Positions 1 to 9,315 are shown, counted from the stretch's first letter. The stretch: 64,000 nucleotides of DNA from Streptomyces sp. NBC_00569 (GCF_036345255.1 NZ_CP107783.1:496001-560000), one strand, 5' to 3'. A program made the numbers and translations. The notes: generated by a model not told the origin, from the letters alone.

Positions 1-262
1 CCGCGCCCTCGTGCCAGGCACTGTCGGGCGAGAGGCGGGTGTAGTCCTTCACGATATTGACGACGCTGCCGTCCGGTGCCCGGACCAGGAGACGGCGCAC
101 GCCCCAGGCTTCCGGCTCAGCGGGCGCACGATCTCGAAACCCAGTTCCTGCGCCCCCGCGTAGGCGGAGTCGACGTCATCCGTGAGCACGGAGACGGCCG
201 AGTCCCCGGATGAGGTGGGTCCCGCGTGACGAGCTGGATGTTCACCCCCGTCTCAGGGGACG
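1..262 (-). pseudogene. VOC/glyoxalase-family fragment, frameshifted
   Basis: Read on the minus strand, three short stretches in different frames together resemble the C-terminal half of a VOC (glyoxalase/bleomycin resistance-like) protein: VNIQLVTRD, then SAVSVLTDDVDSAYAGAQEL with FEIVR, then AWGVRRLLVRAPDGSVVN. The joins need one frame change near position 205 and another near 120. The N-terminal half expected upstream is absent, because the hairpins and the hypE end begin there. The fragment continues off the left edge. The frameshifts could be sequencing errors, but the missing N-terminus argues for a true remnant. Confidence 0.6.
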
Positions 263-263
263 T

Positions 264-313
264 ACCGCCGCTTGAAACGGCGGTGCGGCGGTGCTCATGC
301 TGAGCACCGCCGC
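264..313 (-). terminator. Two tandem hairpins downstream of hypE
   Basis: The first inverted repeat is ACCGCCG-N7-CGGCGGT (264-284). Directly abutting it is GCGGCGGTGCTCA-TGC-TGAGCACCGCCGC (285-313), a perfect 13-bp stem with a 3-nt loop. They lie 47-96 bp past the hypE stop. No U-tract is visible, which is usual for high-GC terminators. They probably end the hydrogenase transcript. Confidence 0.6.
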
Positions 314-359
314 CGCTACGCGTGGCCTGTCGCGCCGCCGGTCCGAAGCGTGTCGGCCG

Positions 360-1433
360 TCAGCAGATCCGCGGAAGCTGTTCGCCGATCGGCAGGTCGA
401 CGACGCGTGTACCACCCAGGCCCGTGCGGGCGACCACCATGCCCGGATGCTCCTCGACGGCCTCGCCGATCACTCGCGCGTTGACGCCCAGCGGATGGGC
501 CCGCATCGCGCCGAGTACGGCGTCCGCGTGTTCACGTGGGACGAACGCCACGAGCTTGCCCTCGTTAGCCACATAGAGAGGGTCGAGCCCCAGGATCGCG
601 CACGCGTTGGCGACAGCCGGCGGGACAGGCACGTCACCTTCCTGGATGACGACGCCTGCGCCGGAGGCCACCGCGATCTCGTTGAGCGCGGCGCCCAGGC
701 CGCCGCGGGTGGGATCGCGCAGCACGTGGAGGTCCTGTGTCACCGCGAGCATGGCGTCCACCAGGCCGCCCAGCGCCGCGCAGTCGCTCTCGATCTCGAC
801 GCCGAATTCCAGCCCCTCACGCACGCTCATGATCGCCACGCCGTGAACACCGATGTCACCGCTGACGATGACGACGTCGCCGGGGACCACGCGCTGGGCG
901 CGGATGTCCACGCCTGACGGGATGAGCCCGATCCCGGCGGTGTTGATGAACACCCCGTCTCCGTGACCGCTTTCGACGACCTTCGTGTCACCGGTCACCA
1001 CCTCGACTCCGGCGCGCCGTGCGGCCGCGCCGAGGGTCTCGGCGACCCGGGCCACGACCGACATCTCGACGCCCTCTTCCAGGATGAAGCCGCAGGAGAG
1101 GTAGGCGGCCCGTGCGCCGCTCATGGCGAGGTCGTTGACGGTGCCGTTGACCGCGAGGTCTCCGATGCTGCCGCCCGGGAAGAACAGGGGCCGCACCACG
1201 TAGGAATCGGTGGAGAACGCCATCCGGACACCGCCGAGCGAGAGGGCGGCGGAGTCGCCGAGCTGAGACAGGGTCTCGCCCCCGAACGCGGGCGCGAAGA
1301 CGTGCTGCACCAGCTCCGCGGACAGGGCCCCTCCCCCTCCGTGTCCCATCACCACCCTCGGGTGATCACGCAACGCGACCGGGCAGGTCCATGCGGTCGG
1401 GTCCACGGCTGTCAGTTGGGTGGTCTCAGGCAA
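360..1433 (-). CDS. hypE: Hydrogenase maturation protein HypE
   Basis: HypE dehydrates the S-carboxamide that HypF places on its C-terminal cysteine, giving the thiocyanate that becomes the CN ligands of the [NiFe] active-site iron. The protein (about 357 aa, family size about 340-360) has the N-terminal MGHGGGG motif near residue 29, the AIRS/PurM-like ATP-binding core ([14 protein letters not shown]) and ends exactly in PRIC, so the essential C-terminal Cys is present. The start is uncertain: a TTG at 1433 overlaps the hypD stop by 8 bp, and a GTG at 1406 is an alternative. It is the last gene of the hypCDE group. Confidence 0.95.
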   Translation of the reverse strand: MPETTQLTAVDPTAWTCPVALRDHPRVVMGHGGGGALSAELVQHVFAPAFGGETLSQLGDSAALSLGGVRMAFSTDSYVVRPLFFPGGSIGDLAVNGTVNDLAMSGARAAYLSCGFILEEGVEMSVVARVAETLGAAARRAGVEVVTGDTKVVESGHGDGVFINTAGIGLIPSGVDIRAQRVVPGDVVIVSGDIGVHGVAIMSVREGLEFGVEIESDCAALGGLVDAMLAVTQDLHVLRDPTRGGLGAALNEIAVASGAGVVIQEGDVPVPPAVANACAILGLDPLYVANEGKLVAFVPREHADAVLGAMRAHPLGVNARVIGEAVEEHPGMVVARTGLGGTRVVDLPIGEQLPRIC

Positions 1434-2550
1434 CGGGGCTCGCCTCCAGCGGCGCGGTGGTGATGTCGAGGCGTCGGTACAGGTAGTAGGCGGCACACGC
1501 GCCCTCGCTCGAGACCATCGTCGCTCCGAGTGGGTTGCGCGGTGTGCAGGTGGTGCCGAAGGCGGCACACTCGTTCGGCTTCAGCAGCCCCTGCAGCACC
1601 TCGCCGCTGCGGCACTCCGCGGGCTCACGGGTGTCGATGTCACCGACAGAGAAGCGGTGCTCGGCATCGAAGTCCCGGTAACGGGAGGAGAGCCGCCAGC
1701 CGCTGTCCGGGATGACGCCGATGCCTCGCCAGGCCCGGTCGGTACCCTCGAAGACGTCCGCCAGCATGGCCTGGGCCGCGGGATTTCCCTCGGGCCGGAC
1801 GGCCCGGGGATAGGCGTTGTCGACCGTGTGTTCACCCCGCTCCAGTTGCAGCACGGTCCGGCGCACACCTTCCAGAATGTCCAGCGGTTCGAAGCCGGTG
1901 ACCACGATCGGAACGCGGTAGCGGTCCGCGAGTTCGGGGTACTCACCGACACCCATCACGCTGCATACGTGTCCGGCGGCGAGGAATCCCTGGACCCGGC
2001 AGTGGGGAGACTCCATGATCGCCTTGATCGCCGGCGGGACTCGCACGTGGGAGACCAGGAGACTGAAGTTCTTGATGCCCAGCTTGCGTGCCTGATAGAC
2101 CGTCATCGCGTTGGGCGGGGCGGTCGTTTCGAAGCCGATGCCGAAGAACACCACTTCCCGGTCGGGGTTCTGCTGGGCGATGTGCAGAGCGTCCAGCGGC
2201 GAGTACACGACGCGCACGTCGCCGCCCTCGCCGCGTACCTGGAAGAGGTCACGGCCGGTGCCCGGAACCCGGAGCATGTCACCGAAGGAGCAGAAGATCA
2301 CTCCCGGCCGGGAGGCGATCTCGAGGGCCTTGTCGATGACCTCGAGCGGGGTGACGCACACGGGACATCCCGGCCCGTGGATCAACTCCACGTGATCCGG
2401 CAGGAGTTGATCGATCCCATGGCGGATGATCGTGTGCGTCTGTCCGCCGCACACCTCCATGAGGGCCCATGGCCTGGTCACCACTGAGTGGATGTCGTCG
2501 AGCAGACGCCGTGCCAGGTCCGGGTCCTGGAACTCGTCGAGGTACTTCAC
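1426..2550 (-). CDS. hypD: Hydrogenase maturation protein HypD
   Basis: HypD is the iron-sulfur scaffold that, with HypC, assembles the Fe(CN)2CO unit. The 374-aa length matches the family. Visible motifs are EVCGGQTHT near residue 37, [10 protein letters not shown] near residue 65, [11 protein letters not shown], and four C-terminal cysteines ([22 protein letters not shown]) that bind the [4Fe-4S] cluster. The GTG start at 2550 overlaps the hypC stop (GTGA), so the pair is translationally coupled, consistent with HypC-HypD complex formation. Confidence 0.96.
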   Translation of the reverse strand: MKYLDEFQDPDLARRLLDDIHSVVTRPWALMEVCGGQTHTIIRHGIDQLLPDHVELIHGPGCPVCVTPLEVIDKALEIASRPGVIFCSFGDMLRVPGTGRDLFQVRGEGGDVRVVYSPLDALHIAQQNPDREVVFFGIGFETTAPPNAMTVYQARKLGIKNFSLLVSHVRVPPAIKAIMESPHCRVQGFLAAGHVCSVMGVGEYPELADRYRVPIVVTGFEPLDILEGVRRTVLQLERGEHTVDNAYPRAVRPEGNPAAQAMLADVFEGTDRAWRGIGVIPDSGWRLSSRYRDFDAEHRFSVGDIDTREPAECRSGEVLQGLLKPNECAAFGTTCTPRNPLGATMVSSEGACAAYYLYRRLDITTAPLEASPVA

Positions 2551-2867
2551 TGCTGTGCCTCCTGGGGAACGTCCTTGTCGTCGGCCCACTGAGGTCCGCC
2601 TGCCTCGGCCGCAAGCTCCCACGGGTCGCCGAACTCCTCCTGGAGCAGGCCGAGATTGGCGAAGAGCTCCAGTGTCTGCTTGGCCGATTCCTCGTCCAGT
2701 TTCTGGAGCGCGAATCCCACGTGGACGATGGCGTATTCACCCACCTGGAGGTCCGGCAGGTACTCCAGGCACACCTCCTTGACCACTCCGCCGAAGTCGA
2801 CGGTGGCCATGCGGGTGCCGTCGCGATCCTCGATTTCCGTCACTCTCCCGGGTACCGCCAGGCACAT
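2547..2867 (-). CDS. hypC: HypC/HupF-type hydrogenase maturation chaperone
   Basis: This small chaperone (106 aa) carries the Fe(CN)2CO unit from HypD to the apo large subunit. It begins MCLAVPG; after Met removal the N-terminal Cys is the iron-binding residue typical of the family. The middle ([27 protein letters not shown], given here only as a region, residues about 24-50) is the OB-like barrel. The C-terminal 25 residues are acidic and longer than in the 75-90 aa enteric HypC. It lies 49 bp after hypF and is coupled to hypD. Confidence 0.95.
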   Translation of the reverse strand: MCLAVPGRVTEIEDRDGTRMATVDFGGVVKEVCLEYLPDLQVGEYAIVHVGFALQKLDEESAKQTLELFANLGLLQEEFGDPWELAAEAGGPQWADDKDVPQEAQQ

Positions 2868-2916
2868 GGGGGGCTCTCCTCACTGTGGTGGTCCGATCCG
2901 GCTTGCGACTGCGGTG

Positions 2917-5274
2917 TCATCCGGCGGTTGCGCGCCCCGCGATCATCAGTTGACCGAGGGCCAGCCCTCCGTCGTTCGGCGGGACTTCGCCGGCACGCAG
3001 CACTCTGAATCCGTCCTGCCCGAGCCCTCGGGCGCAGGCCGAGGAGAGCAGGACGTTGGCGAACACGCCGCCGGTCAGGACGACGGTGGACGTGCCGTGC
3101 CGTTCGCGCGCCACCGCACACATCCGCCACACGAGATCTGCGACTCCGGCATGGAAGCGGGCCGCGATGACCGCCGGCTCCGCGCCAGCGCGAACGTCAT
3201 CGACCACGGCTCTCACCACCGGTGCAGGATCGGCAGTCATCGGCTCCGAGGTGTCCGGACTCAGCGCGAACCGGTATCCGGTGCCGTCTCCGTCCACGGT
3301 CCCCCTCAGCGCGGCCGCCTCCAGCTCGATGGCTGCCTGTGCCTCGTATCCCACCTGGTGGCACACGCCCGCCAGGGAAGAGACGGCGTCAAAGAGCCGG
3401 CCCATGCTCGACGTCGGCACACAGTTCAGGCTGCGCTCCAACTGCCGTGCCAGTACCCGTCGTTCGTCATGCGGGCAGGCGATCACACTGGGCAGGTCAT
3501 CCGTCCACGCGATGCCCGCTTCCCGGAGCTGCGCGAGCGCCATGCGGTACGGGCGGCTCACCGCAGCGTCACCGCCGGGCAGAGGCACGTACGCGAGATG
3601 GCCAATGCGCCGGTACGTGTCGTAGTCCGCGAGCAGGATTTCGCCGCCCCACACCGCCCCGTCGTCGCCGTATCCCGTGCCGTCGAATGCGACGCCGATG
3701 ACCGGTCGGCTGCCGTCGAGGCCATGTTCGGCCATGACCGCGGCGACATGGGCGTGATGGTGCTGCACGCGGACGACCGGGCGGTTGTAGGCGTGCCGTT
3801 GAGCCCACTGTCCGGATCGGTAGCCGGGGTGCCGGTCCGCCGCCAGCAGTCCGGGCTCCACACCTGTGATCGACTCCAACTGCCGTTCTGCGCGCGCGAA
3901 GGCGTGCTGGGTCTGCAGGTCGTCCATGTCTCCGATGTGCGCGGAGAGCCAGGCCTTCCGGCCTTCGCCGAGGCAGAACGTGTTCTTGAGGTCTCCCCCC
4001 ACGGCGAGCGAGGGCCTGACGGACACCGGCAGGGAGACGGGCAGCGGGGCGTATCCGCGAGCGCGGCGTACTGTCATCCGTTCGCCGTCGCACACGCGCA
4101 GCACGGAGTCGTCGCAGGGCACGTGGATGGGGCGGTCGTGGGTGAGCCAGGCGTCGGCCAGGGATGCAAGCCGCTCAAGTGCCTCGGCGTCATCGGTGAC
4201 GATGGGCTCACCGGCCACGTTGCCGCTGGTCATCACCAGTGCGCTCGGCCCGTCCGGATCGCCGGCCAGGCCGAGCAGCAGGTGGTGCACCGGGGTGTAC
4301 GGAAGCATGACTCCCAGGTCGGGGCTGCCCGGTGCCACCGCGTCCGAGAGTGTGCACTTTCCTGGCTCGACGTCAATTCGGCGTCTCAGCAGGACGATCG
4401 GCCGAACGCCACCGCAGAGAAGGGTCCGCTCGGGCGGACTGATGTGCACGAGGTGCTCGATGTCGGCGAGGCTCTTCGCCATCACCGCGAACGGCTTGTC
4501 GCCCCGCCCTTTGCGGCTGCGCAGCGCGGACACGGCCTGGGAGTTCCCGGCGTCGCAGGCGAGGTGGTAGCCGCCGATGCCCTTGACGGCGAGGATGGCA
4601 CCGGCGGTCAGCAGCGCGCGTGCCTCCTGGATCGGGTCGACGTCGGTGTCAGGTCGGGGAGACGCGTACACGAGGCTCAGGCGCGGGCCGCAGGCACGGC
4701 AGGAGACGGGCTGGGCGTGGAATCGCCGGTCTCCCGGGTCCGTGTACTCGCGTGCGCAGTCGGCGCACATCGGGAAGCCGGCCATGGTGGTGTGCGCTCG
4801 GTCGTACGGGAGTCCGGTGACGATGGTGAAGCGCGGCCCGCAGTGTGTGCACGTGATGAACGGGTGCCGGTACCGACGGTCACCGGGGTCGGCCATTTCG
4901 GCGAGGCACGCGCCGCACGTGGCCGTGTCCGGGGAGACGAGCGTGCGCGGCGATCCCTGCGAACGCGAGGCGACGATGGCGAATCCGCTGCCGCCTCTGA
5001 GGGGGACCTGCTCGTGCTCCACGGACTCCACCATGGCCAGCGGCGGGGCTTGTTGAGCGATCCGGTCGCAGAACCGTGCGACGGCGGCGTGATCTCCCTC
5101 GACCTCGGCGACGACGCCGTCTTCGGTGTTGGTCACGTGCCCCGCCAGCTCCAGCGACGTGGCCAGGGTGTACAGGAACGGCCGGAACCCGACGCCCTGG
5201 ACGACACCACGTACCGTGACGCGACGGCGCTGAGCCGCCTGGGCGACGGCGTGGCCGGGTTGAAGTGTGCTCAC
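2917..5274 (-). CDS. hypF: Carbamoyltransferase HypF
   Basis: HypF uses carbamoyl phosphate and ATP to carbamoylate the C-terminal Cys of HypE, the first step of CN ligand synthesis. Domain order in the 785 aa: acylphosphatase-like domain (RGVVQGVGFRPF, residues about 22-33); two C-x2-C-x18-C-x2-C zinc fingers (CGACLAEM...CTHC and CADCAREY...CRAC, about 125-200); a YrdC-like domain (KGIGGYHLACDA, KGRGDKPFAVM); and a C-terminal Kae1-like domain with VQHHHAHVAAVMAEHG and LTGGVFAN. Length and all key motifs are intact. The GTG start at 5274 overlaps the hypB stop by 4 bp. Confidence 0.96.
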   Translation of the reverse strand: MSTLQPGHAVAQAAQRRRVTVRGVVQGVGFRPFLYTLATSLELAGHVTNTEDGVVAEVEGDHAAVARFCDRIAQQAPPLAMVESVEHEQVPLRGGSGFAIVASRSQGSPRTLVSPDTATCGACLAEMADPGDRRYRHPFITCTHCGPRFTIVTGLPYDRAHTTMAGFPMCADCAREYTDPGDRRFHAQPVSCRACGPRLSLVYASPRPDTDVDPIQEARALLTAGAILAVKGIGGYHLACDAGNSQAVSALRSRKGRGDKPFAVMAKSLADIEHLVHISPPERTLLCGGVRPIVLLRRRIDVEPGKCTLSDAVAPGSPDLGVMLPYTPVHHLLLGLAGDPDGPSALVMTSGNVAGEPIVTDDAEALERLASLADAWLTHDRPIHVPCDDSVLRVCDGERMTVRRARGYAPLPVSLPVSVRPSLAVGGDLKNTFCLGEGRKAWLSAHIGDMDDLQTQHAFARAERQLESITGVEPGLLAADRHPGYRSGQWAQRHAYNRPVVRVQHHHAHVAAVMAEHGLDGSRPVIGVAFDGTGYGDDGAVWGGEILLADYDTYRRIGHLAYVPLPGGDAAVSRPYRMALAQLREAGIAWTDDLPSVIACPHDERRVLARQLERSLNCVPTSSMGRLFDAVSSLAGVCHQVGYEAQAAIELEAAALRGTVDGDGTGYRFALSPDTSEPMTADPAPVVRAVVDDVRAGAEPAVIAARFHAGVADLVWRMCAVARERHGTSTVVLTGGVFANVLLSSACARGLGQDGFRVLRAGEVPPNDGGLALGQLMIAGRATAG

Positions 5275-6023
5275 GGGAGAGGCCGCGTCATGACGACATC
5301 GTCCAGGTCGTCGTGGTGGTGATGGTGCTCGTGAGGCTGTCCGGCCATGACCGGTTCGTGCACGGCCCCGCCGTCCGCGACGGCGAGGGCACGATCGAGC
5401 AGTTCACCCACGCCACCGCCCCGTCGGGCCGAGGTCAGGACCACCTCCACGCCGGGGTTGACCTGTTCGACGTGCGCGCGGAAGGCTTCCTCGTCGAACT
5501 CCACGGCTTCGGCGATGTCGGCCTTGGTCACCACGACCAGGTGCGCGAGGCCGAACGCCGTGGGGTACTTCAGCGGCTTGTCCTCGCCTTCGGTGACCGA
5601 CGCGAGGACGACGCGCAGGTCCTCCCCCAGGTCGTAGGAGGCCGGGCAGACCAGGTTCCCGACGTTCTCCACGAACAGCAGGCGGGTGGCCGCGGGCAGC
5701 CAGTCCTCCAGGTGGCGCCCGAGCATCGAGGCTTCGAGATGGCAGAGCCCGTCGGTGAGTACCTGCTTGACCGGCACTCCGGACCGGGCCAGACGTCTGG
5801 CGTCGTTCTCCGTGGCGAGGTCGGCGGTCAGCGCTGCGGTCGGCACTCCGCGCTCACGCGCGCGCAGGAGTTCGCGTTCCAGCAGGGCGGTCTTCCCGCT
5901 CCCCGGGCTGGACAGCAGATTGATCATCGTGGTGCCGCGGCCCGCGAGTTCGGCCCTCAGAGCGTGCGCGGTCGCGTCGTTCTTGGCGAGCACCGCCTGG
6001 TGCAAGTCAACGGTTCGGCACAT
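5271..6023 (-). CDS. hypB: Nickel-inserting GTPase HypB with C-terminal His tail
   Basis: HypB is a SIMIBI-class GTPase that works with HypA to insert nickel. The 250 aa show the P-loop SSPGSGKT near residue 40, ENVGNLVCP (metal-site Cys) and TKADIAE (G4-like). The N-terminus (MCRTVDLHQAVLAKND) lacks the CxxCGC and poly-His leader seen in many HypBs. Instead a nickel-storage-like stretch, HEHHHHHDD, sits about 20 residues from the C-terminus. The gene starts 3 bp after hypA and overlaps hypF. Confidence 0.95.
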   Translation of the reverse strand: MCRTVDLHQAVLAKNDATAHALRAELAGRGTTMINLLSSPGSGKTALLERELLRARERGVPTAALTADLATENDARRLARSGVPVKQVLTDGLCHLEASMLGRHLEDWLPAATRLLFVENVGNLVCPASYDLGEDLRVVLASVTEGEDKPLKYPTAFGLAHLVVVTKADIAEAVEFDEEAFRAHVEQVNPGVEVVLTSARRGGGVGELLDRALAVADGGAVHEPVMAGQPHEHHHHHDDLDDVVMTRPLP

Positions 6024-6026
6024 GAC

Positions 6027-6425
6027 TCAGCGCTCCTCGGAGATCGGTTCACAGGTTCGTTGACGGGCGGCCGGCTCTTCCTCCCACCGCACGCTGACGA
6101 TCTGCAGCTCTCGGCCCGACAGCAGTTCGGGCGTCGGCTCGCCGCAGCGCGGACAGCAGAGGCGCGGCGGCATGCCCACCGCCCATTCGTCGGCACAAGG
6201 CGCGCAGCGTGCCCGGCCGGGCACCGACTCGGTGACCAGCTCGGCCCCCTCGAGGAGGGTTTCGGCGCAGGCGAGTTCGAAGCAGAAGGACAGCGCGTCC
6301 GGCACGACACCGGCGAGCTCCCCCACCTGCAGTCGCACCGAAGTGACCGAGGTGACCCCGCCGTTCAGTTCCGCCGCCTCTTGCACCTGGCCGACGACAG
6401 CCATGGCGATGGACATCTCGTGCAT
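6027..6425 (-). CDS. hypA: Nickel metallochaperone HypA
   Basis: HypA delivers Ni to the hydrogenase large subunit together with HypB. The protein (132 aa, somewhat longer than the usual 113-118) begins MHEMSIAM; His2 is the conserved nickel ligand. Its zinc site is the pair CAPC and CPRC (residues about 74-95). The C-terminal tail (WEEEPAARQRTCEPISEER) is an extension. It follows a 134-bp gap after the 34-aa peptide gene, so a separate internal promoter is possible, and is 3 bp from hypB. Confidence 0.94.
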   Translation of the reverse strand: MHEMSIAMAVVGQVQEAAELNGGVTSVTSVRLQVGELAGVVPDALSFCFELACAETLLEGAELVTESVPGRARCAPCADEWAVGMPPRLCCPRCGEPTPELLSGRELQIVSVRWEEEPAARQRTCEPISEER

Positions 6426-6559
6426 CGGTCTCCGTCCTGGCAGAGGCCGATCGTTGGGCGGCCATTGCGCTCGGCTCCATTACAGGGGGCTCGCTGCCGT
6501 GCGACCTCGGGGCTCGCCGACTCCACTGCCCTGGTGCACCGTTCGGCGCAAGGGGCCCG

Positions 6560-6664
6560 TTACATGCTTCTCATACGCAGGTAGCGCTGAACGTCGGGCA
6601 CGATGTGCCGTGCGAGCACGGCGAGCGCGACGACGGTGACGGCTCCGATGACGGACTTCTTCAT
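6560..6664 (-). CDS. 34-aa small protein of the hydrogenase operon (DUF6893-like)
   Basis: This short gene encodes MKKSVIGAVTVVALAVLARH followed by IVPDVQRYLRMRSM. It has an ATG start and a GGAGAGG ribosome-binding site about 6 bp upstream. It begins 10 bp after the maturation protease stop and points the same way. The sequence is a single predicted transmembrane helix (about residues 5-18) with positive charges at both ends and a DxxRYLRMR tail. It looks like the small DUF6893 family known from Streptomyces. Function is unknown; its place in the operon suggests membrane attachment or assembly of the hydrogenase, which is inference. Confidence 0.75.
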   Translation of the reverse strand: MKKSVIGAVTVVALAVLARHIVPDVQRYLRMRSM

Positions 6665-6674
6665 GAACCTCTCC

Positions 6675-7217
6675 TCACTTACCGGCCTCACGGGCGGCGG
6701 TCCCGAGCACGGGCGCCGGGCTCTCCTGGACGATCTGCTGGATCACACGTACGGCTTCGGGAACTGCGGCGGCCACCGGGGCGCTCAGACCGATGCCCTC
6801 CTCCAGCGAGGCGGGCTCGCAGCCAACCACCACGGTGCGGCCTGGAGGTGTCCCGCCCGTCCCGGAGCAGAGGGTCTCCAGCAGGGCCAGGACCGCGTCC
6901 GGTGACATGTGGTGGCCGTCGAGCACGGGTCCTTGCGGCGCGATGTCACCGGGCGAGTCGACTTCGATGCGGTAGAGCGTTCCCGGGTCACCGCCGCGGG
7001 CCGTGGCGTCGACGAGGACGAGCGTGTCGTATCCGTCGAGCAGTTGGTACGCGAGGTGCACACCCCGTACGCCGATGTCCACGACCTCGACGTGCGCGGG
7101 AAGTCGGTGTGTGGCGAGTACGCGCACCGTCTCGACGCCGAATCCGTCGTCGCCGAGAAAGATGTTCCCCACGCCGGCGACGAGCGTGCGGGCGCCGGTC
7201 CTGCGGTCCTCGGTCAC
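6675..7217 (-). CDS. Hydrogenase maturation protease (HyaD/HybD type, M52)
   Basis: This endopeptidase removes the C-terminal extension of the large subunit after nickel insertion. The 180-aa sequence has the family pattern: GVGNIFLGDDGFGVE near residue 15 (acidic nickel ligand), VLVDATARGG (second acidic ligand), and GHHMSPDAVL near residue 103 (His ligand). The substrate is probably the large subunit encoded at 10555-12333, whose residues after DPCLPCGVH would be cut. The GTG start overlaps the stop of the preceding 479-aa gene (GTGA). Confidence 0.93.
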   Translation of the reverse strand: MTEDRRTGARTLVAGVGNIFLGDDGFGVETVRVLATHRLPAHVEVVDIGVRGVHLAYQLLDGYDTLVLVDATARGGDPGTLYRIEVDSPGDIAPQGPVLDGHHMSPDAVLALLETLCSGTGGTPPGRTVVVGCEPASLEEGIGLSAPVAAAVPEAVRVIQQIVQESPAPVLGTAAREAGK

Positions 7218-8653
7218 TCGTCCTCCACCAGTGGTGCGACCTCGTCGGGCTGGAAGTACAGGAATCGGCCCTGCTCACGACGGATGTCGGCGCCGGGGTC
7301 GCCGTCGACGGTCACCGCCAGATGCACACCCCCGTCGACGTCGTGCAACACGGCCTCGACGAGCGCGGTGCGTCCGTGCAGGAACAGGTCCTGGGCGTCG
7401 GTGCGGCGCCGTCCCGCGCGCAGGATCACCCGGCTTCCGGCACTCACCGGCCGGCCGTCGACGAGGATCTCGTCGCGGGCCGGGTCCAGGCCCGCGTCAC
7501 CCTCCGGATCCCACCAGGGGGTCTCGGGCATGACGACATGCGGCTGACCCGGTTCGACGAGAAGGTCCGCTTCGCCGGTCGCGGTCGGGGCGGAGCCTGT
7601 CACCTCCCGGAGGGACCGCACCGCGCCGTGCAGGCGTTCCAGCACCTCGGGGGGCATGGACTCGGCCAGGTCGATCACGGCGGCGGCCTTCGGGTCCGTG
7701 CCGCGGGCCTCACGCTTCTCCTGTTCGGTGAGGGCTGCGGTACGCAGGGCCAGGATCTCGTCGATCTCGGTGGCGTCGTACAGCGCTCCGGGACTTTCGG
7801 GGGCGACGGCCGGGTGGTCCTCCAGGATGATCGGCGAGGACAGCACCAGGTCCGCACGTCCCGGCTCGCCGGCGAGGACCGGCCAGGTGTGCAGGTTGCG
7901 GCACGAAGCGACAGCGCCTTTGGCCCATTCCGGAGGGTCGGTCATGGAGAGGAACGAGCCTGCGCCCAGACACAGCAACAGGTGCGTGGCGACGAGCGAG
8001 TGCGGGAGCGCGGCGTCACGGTCGCCCTTGCCTTCGGCCGGGGACCAAGTGCTGGTGTTCTCCACCACGGCGGTCAGCCGGGAGACGCGGTAGGGACCGT
8101 CGACTTCGCGCGTGGAGAGACGTACGACGCCGCTCACCTCTTCACACCGGCGGACCAGTCTTCCCACCAGCCGGCCCTCGGCGTCGTGAACCAGTTCGGT
8201 CTCCTCGCGCGCGGGGCGGGTGAAGGGGACAGTGATTCCGTCGCCGGCGAGTTCGGCCACGGTGACGGTCACCTCGACGCGTTCCTCCACGCCCTCGTCC
8301 CAGGGAACCAGCACACGGTCGGGGAGCGACAGTTCGGACGCGTCCTCGAACGAGCCGTCCTGGCGGGCCTGTTGCACCGTGCGGCGCTGAGGGTGCAGGA
8401 AGCGCACCTCGACCGACAAGGTGGTGCCCGTCCTGGGCTCCATCAGACACTCGGTGTGCTGGAAGTCGTGCTCGTCGCAGTCCGCGCCCCAGGCCGGCGG
8501 GACCAGCACGCCGAACTGCCAGCGCAGCCGGTTCTTCGCCGCCGACGCCCGGTACGGATACAGCACGTAGCCCTCGAACAGCACCGCGTCGGCCACCGCG
8601 CGGGCGACGGCGAACCGTGACTCGGTCTCCTGGCTGAACACGGCTGTCGTCAC
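7214..8653 (-). CDS. Uncharacterised 479-aa protein of the hydrogenase cluster
   Basis: I recognise no catalytic domain. The protein starts MTTAVFSQETESRFAVARAV and reads as a soluble, mixed alpha/beta protein without signal peptide or membrane segments. Seen features are a small Cys/His group near the N-terminus (GADCDEHDFQHTEC, residues about 57-70), FLSMTDPPEWAK, and a beta-rich C-terminal third ending LYFQPDEVAPLVEDE. It is coupled on both sides by 4-bp overlaps to the DUF6084 gene and the protease, so it is made in step with the hydrogenase. Genes of this kind accompany group 1h hydrogenases in actinomycetes. A role in assembly or electron transfer is inference only. Confidence 0.8.
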   Translation of the reverse strand: MTTAVFSQETESRFAVARAVADAVLFEGYVLYPYRASAAKNRLRWQFGVLVPPAWGADCDEHDFQHTECLMEPRTGTTLSVEVRFLHPQRRTVQQARQDGSFEDASELSLPDRVLVPWDEGVEERVEVTVTVAELAGDGITVPFTRPAREETELVHDAEGRLVGRLVRRCEEVSGVVRLSTREVDGPYRVSRLTAVVENTSTWSPAEGKGDRDAALPHSLVATHLLLCLGAGSFLSMTDPPEWAKGAVASCRNLHTWPVLAGEPGRADLVLSSPIILEDHPAVAPESPGALYDATEIDEILALRTAALTEQEKREARGTDPKAAAVIDLAESMPPEVLERLHGAVRSLREVTGSAPTATGEADLLVEPGQPHVVMPETPWWDPEGDAGLDPARDEILVDGRPVSAGSRVILRAGRRRTDAQDLFLHGRTALVEAVLHDVDGGVHLAVTVDGDPGADIRREQGRFLYFQPDEVAPLVEDE

Positions 8654-9315
8654 GGCGCCAACCTCTCACTCGTCCGGGGCAGAGCGTCCGCGGCTGCGGA
8701 TTCCAGAAGGGTGCGCACCGTCGCCTCCCAGGAGGACAGCGCCCGCCGCGAACGGAACTCCAGCAGGTCCTCCATGGTGTCGCGGGGCAGCCTCACCCAG
8801 CCGGCACCCGGGAAGTGCTGGTCGATCATCTCCTGCCACACCGTGACCGGCATGAGGTACGGGGCCTCGCGGTCCCAGGGCACGGGTTCGACGTGGAAGC
8901 CTCCGTCCCCCGTGAACGCGGTCCCGGAGAAGAGCATGAGGAGCGGCACGTCGCCACTCGACAGGGCGTTGAAGTAGCGGGTGGAGGCGACGTCCATGTC
9001 GTACGTGCAGGGCACGGCCAGGTCAACCTCCGTCTGCCCGGTGAAACTGGGGACCATGAGGGAGATCTGTGCGAACTGCAACGGCTGGAGGGTGCTGCCC
9101 CAGCGGGCTCGCCGGCCGAAGAGGTCATGCAGTCCGTCGGCCTCTTCGGCGTCGTAGCCGCGTCGGGCCGGTTCGATGCGCATCTGGCAGCGCAGGGCGA
9201 GCGCGTGCACGCGTGTCTGCTCGGAAGCGTCGATGCGCAGCCGGAAGACCAGGGTGGGGCCTGCGGCGTACTGGTCGGCGCGGACGCCGACGCAGGAGAA
9301 CGAGAACTCCGTCAT
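8650..9315 (-). CDS. DUF6084-family protein
   Basis: This conserved 221-aa protein of actinobacterial hydrogenase clusters has no known function. It starts MTEFSFSCVGVRADQYAAGP, has a run of beta-strand-like segments (LVFRLRID, ALRCQMRIEPARRGYD, TEVDLAVPCTYDMDV), and a Trp-rich region (PVTVWQEMIDQHFPGAGWVRL). There is no signal peptide and no metal motif. The ATG at 9315 overlaps the upstream stop (ATGA) and the end overlaps the next gene (GTGA). The tight coupling suggests a stoichiometric partner in hydrogenase assembly; that is inference. Confidence 0.82.
   Translation of the reverse strand: MTEFSFSCVGVRADQYAAGPTLVFRLRIDASEQTRVHALALRCQMRIEPARRGYDAEEADGLHDLFGRRARWGSTLQPLQFAQISLMVPSFTGQTEVDLAVPCTYDMDVASTRYFNALSSGDVPLLMLFSGTAFTGDGGFHVEPVPWDREAPYLMPVTVWQEMIDQHFPGAGWVRLPRDTMEDLLEFRSRRALSSWEATVRTLLESAAADALPRTSERLAP

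Noticed and set aside
2656..5322. Long plus-strand open frame (888 codons) across hypF
   Set aside because: It is antisense to hypF with no homology and no credible start. Long antisense frames are expected at this GC content.
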